DNA of 7,659 nucleotides from Candidatus Poseidoniaceae archaeon. GTDB taxonomy: Archaea; Thermoplasmatota; Poseidoniia; Poseidoniales; Poseidoniaceae. Made by a program: the position numbers and the translations under genes. The notes beneath the pieces were generated by a model that was given only the letters and a program-made list of their open reading frames with translations, did not search any database and was not told the DNA's origin. The stretch spans positions 1-7,659 of the forward strand of contig JAQXFJ010000078.1 of the NCBI GenBank assembly GCA_029250385.1, in the 5' to 3' direction. Below, in pieces: positions 6,523 to 7,659 of this stretch. Position 1 is the stretch's first letter. Each line of letters starts with the position of its first letter.

Positions 6523-6530
6523 GATATATG
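6523..6530 (-). promoter_or_regulatory. TATA-like box of the S8e-SRP19 unit
   Basis: Minus-strand CATATATC is the only clear TATA-like octamer in the 55-bp gap between the FAH-family stop (6541) and the S8e start. It is centred about 42 bp upstream of the ATG; with the archaeal spacing of about 26 bp the transcript would start near 6501 and carry the SD at 6493-6499. The upstream BRE-like sequence is not obvious. Confidence 0.5.
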
Positions 6531-6540
6531 AAATCAACCC

Positions 6541-7143
6541 TCACTGGCAAATTGTTGCTAATTGTGAAATTATCTTACCGTCAGTTGTTTCTAATGTCGC
6601 AATTAACTCATCGCCAACCAATAATTGGGCAACTCCTGCAGGTGTGCCAGTGAACAGATAGTCTCCAGCAACAACCGGTGCCCATTCCAACAAACTGTCC
6701 ATCTGTTGCTTTGGGCTAATACTCATCGAAGAGAGGTTCGAGGTTTGTTTTATGATTCCATTGACGCTCAAATTAATCAAGTATCCCCCAGCAACCAGGT
6801 CGTTAAATTCACCATCAAAGGCAACAAAGCCACCAACAACTGCACTACCTCTGAAACACTTTCCTCTAGTCCAAGGTAACTGTTCACTACGTAACTGAGA
6901 TTGTGTGTCGCGGTCGGTTAAATCAAGTCCTATTGCCACAGCCTCGGGTTGCAAATTATTGCCAAGGCGAATTACACATTCTACTTCATGATGAACAGAA
7001 CCAGGATGAGTTGATACTTGGATTGGACCAGTGCGTTGAAGACAATTATTTGGTTTAACAAAAAATACCGGCTCAGCGGGTTGCTGGTTCCCTAATTCTG
7101 TTGCATGCTTAGCGAAAGTACGGATTGCACACCATAGAGCCAT
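6541..7143 (-). CDS. Fumarylacetoacetate hydrolase (FAH) family protein, FAHD1/YcgM-like
   Basis: This 200-residue protein has the FAH fold core. The metal-binding acids are visible as HHEVE (E53, E55) and GLDLT (D74); the family's active-site lysine matches K95 in GKCF, and the conserved TGTPAGV loop is at 165-171. The KHATEL segment (12-17) supplies the catalytic-type histidine H13. Relatives act as acylpyruvate hydrolases or oxaloacetate decarboxylases/tautomerases, or in aromatic catabolism; the true substrate cannot be read here. The usual G-R-N-Y motif near the N-terminus reads I-R-T-F, a small departure. The start at 7143 is chosen because GGAGTG stands 3 nt before it and because family similarity begins right there. 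The frame also opens at an ATG at 7203, which would add 20 residues, mostly hydrophobic (VLVLVGVI). The gene precedes S8e on the same strand with a 55-bp gap and is divergent from the PUA gene; no functional tie to either is apparent. Confidence 0.9.
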   Translation of the reverse strand: MALWCAIRTFAKHATELGNQQPAEPVFFVKPNNCLQRTGPIQVSTHPGSVHHEVECVIRLGNNLQPEAVAIGLDLTDRDTQSQLRSEQLPWTRGKCFRGSAVVGGFVAFDGEFNDLVAGGYLINLSVNGIIKQTSNLSSMSISPKQQMDSLLEWAPVVAGDYLFTGTPAGVAQLLVGDELIATLETTDGKIISQLATICQ

Positions 7144-7221
7144 AATCACTCCAACGAGAACCAGCACATCAATACCTACCCAAAGACAACTGTCAAAAAC
7201 CATCAGTTTAACCGGTCGAAT
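7144..7221. other. Short divergent intergenic region between the FAH-family and PUA genes
   Basis: This 78-bp gap must contain both promoters if the FAH-family gene starts at 7143. It is not strongly AT-rich. The best TATA-like candidate for the rightward gene is the stretch around CAAAAACC (7194-7201), about 25 bp before the ATG at 7222, which would fit a leaderless message. I see no clear SD before 7222 and no repeat or hairpin. Confidence 0.3.
7147..7152 (-). promoter_or_regulatory. Ribosome binding site deciding the FAH-family start
   Basis: Minus-strand GGAGTG lies 3 nt before the ATG at 7143. The competing ATG at 7203 has only a weak GGTTAA-type sequence upstream. Confidence 0.55.
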
Positions 7222-7659
7222 ATGAGCAAGGATTGGAGCATTCGTAAGCGACGCCCGGTACGAAGAAAGAACATTGCACCACTGCTCAAAGCGCTAGAAT
7301 CCTCGCTTGGGATTGACCTATCAGTCGATGGGGCTTTTTTAGAAATGGCTGAGTACGGCCCGTGGCAGATGGTTTTTGTTGACAAAGTTGCCAAAGCAAT
7401 CGAAGTGAAAAACAGCGATAATGAGCGTTTTACATTTTTGACCTTGAGGGGATTTTTAGAGCATAGCGACGCGGCCAAATGGGTAGATGTCGATCATGGT
7501 GCAATTCCGTTTTTGATGAATGGTGCTGATTGTATGGTGGCTGGAGTTCAAGCTGCGGATGAAGATATTGCAGTGGGTGAATTAGTGTGGATTCGCGACA
7601 TGACGCACAAGAAGCCGCTCGCTATTGGATGGTCAACCATGGAAGGTCAAGAAATGGCA
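7222..7659 (+). CDS. PUA-domain RNA-binding protein, archaeal MCT-1/Tma20-like, C-terminus at or beyond the window edge
   Basis: The frame is open for 146 codons to the right edge without a stop; little should be missing given the usual 150-170 residues. Residues about 20-85 correspond to the MCT-1-type N-terminal domain (VFVDKVAKAIEV, then FTFLTLRGFLEH at 70-81). Residues about 87-146 form a PUA domain, with the signature VDHGAIPFLMNGADCMVAGV (90-109) and the late strand KPLAIGWSTM (131-140). PUA domains bind structured RNA; the eukaryotic MCT-1 relative works with DENR on the 40S subunit in recycling and re-initiation. A ribosome-associated role in archaea is inferred, not shown. The basic N-terminus (RKRRPVRRK, 8-16) could add RNA affinity. 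An archaeal tRNA-guanine transglycosylase PUA or a Cbf5-type domain is less likely because no catalytic domain precedes it. There is no upstream in-frame start and no SD, suggesting leaderless translation. Confidence 0.88.
   Translation, partial: MSKDWSIRKRRPVRRKNIAPLLKALESSLGIDLSVDGAFLEMAEYGPWQMVFVDKVAKAIEVKNSDNERFTFLTLRGFLEHSDAAKWVDVDHGAIPFLMNGADCMVAGVQAADEDIAVGELVWIRDMTHKKPLAIGWSTMEGQEMA

Noticed and set aside
6471..6879. Plus-strand open frames at 6471-6653 and 6625-6879, and a minus-strand frame at 6326-6550
   Set aside because: They overlap S8e and the FAH-family gene in other frames; their products show no family features, and the real genes carry clear motifs.
7203..7478. Minus-strand open frame of 91 codons
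   Set aside because: It is antisense to the PUA-domain gene, whose protein matches a known family, so it is a shadow.

Overview
The window looks like a piece of an archaeal chromosome of moderate G+C, most likely from a planktonic marine euryarchaeon of the Marine Group II / Thermoplasmatota kind. The archaeal assignment is firm: ribosomal protein S8e, SRP19, a replicative family B DNA polymerase with a C-terminal PCNA-binding peptide, and an MCT-1-like PUA protein are all archaeal/eukaryotic, not bacterial. The Marine Group II placement is an inference from protein style (PKD-domain lipoproteins, a plant-like BCAT) and needs a tree. Start regions often carry Shine-Dalgarno motifs close to GGAGGTGA, and some have TATA-like boxes at archaeal spacing.

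Layout. Positions 1-4470 form a leftward block, in transcription order: a seven-helix membrane protein of unknown function (4470-3787), DNA polymerase B (3748-1055), and a PKD-domain lipoprotein that runs off the left edge (1002-<1). Gaps are 38 and 52 bp, so co-transcription is plausible. Positions 4471-4597 are a 127-bp divergent intergenic region. It holds an AT-rich promoter patch, a perfect 8+8-bp dyad that looks like an operator, and a good ribosome binding site for the rightward branched-chain aminotransferase gene ilvE (4598-5617). The ilvE stop codon directly abuts the stop codon of the convergent SRP19 gene, with no intergenic base. Positions 5618-7143 are a second leftward block: a fumarylacetoacetate hydrolase family enzyme (7143-6541), ribosomal protein S8e (6485-6105, with its own TATA-like box and SD) and SRP19 (6070-5618). 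A divergent PUA-domain RNA-binding protein begins at 7222 and runs off the right edge.

How the genes relate. S8e, SRP19 and the PUA protein belong to translation and protein targeting; PolB is replication and repair; IlvE makes or degrades branched-chain amino acids; the lipoprotein and the membrane protein are envelope proteins. This is mostly ordinary core-genome content, densely packed. I saw no tRNA, rRNA, CRISPR, insertion sequence or phage feature, and no defence or novel enzymatic system. The points most worth a second look are the dyad before ilvE, the plant-like character of the BCAT, the zero-gap convergent junction with a small hairpin on it, and the basic, eukaryote-like C-terminal tail on SRP19.
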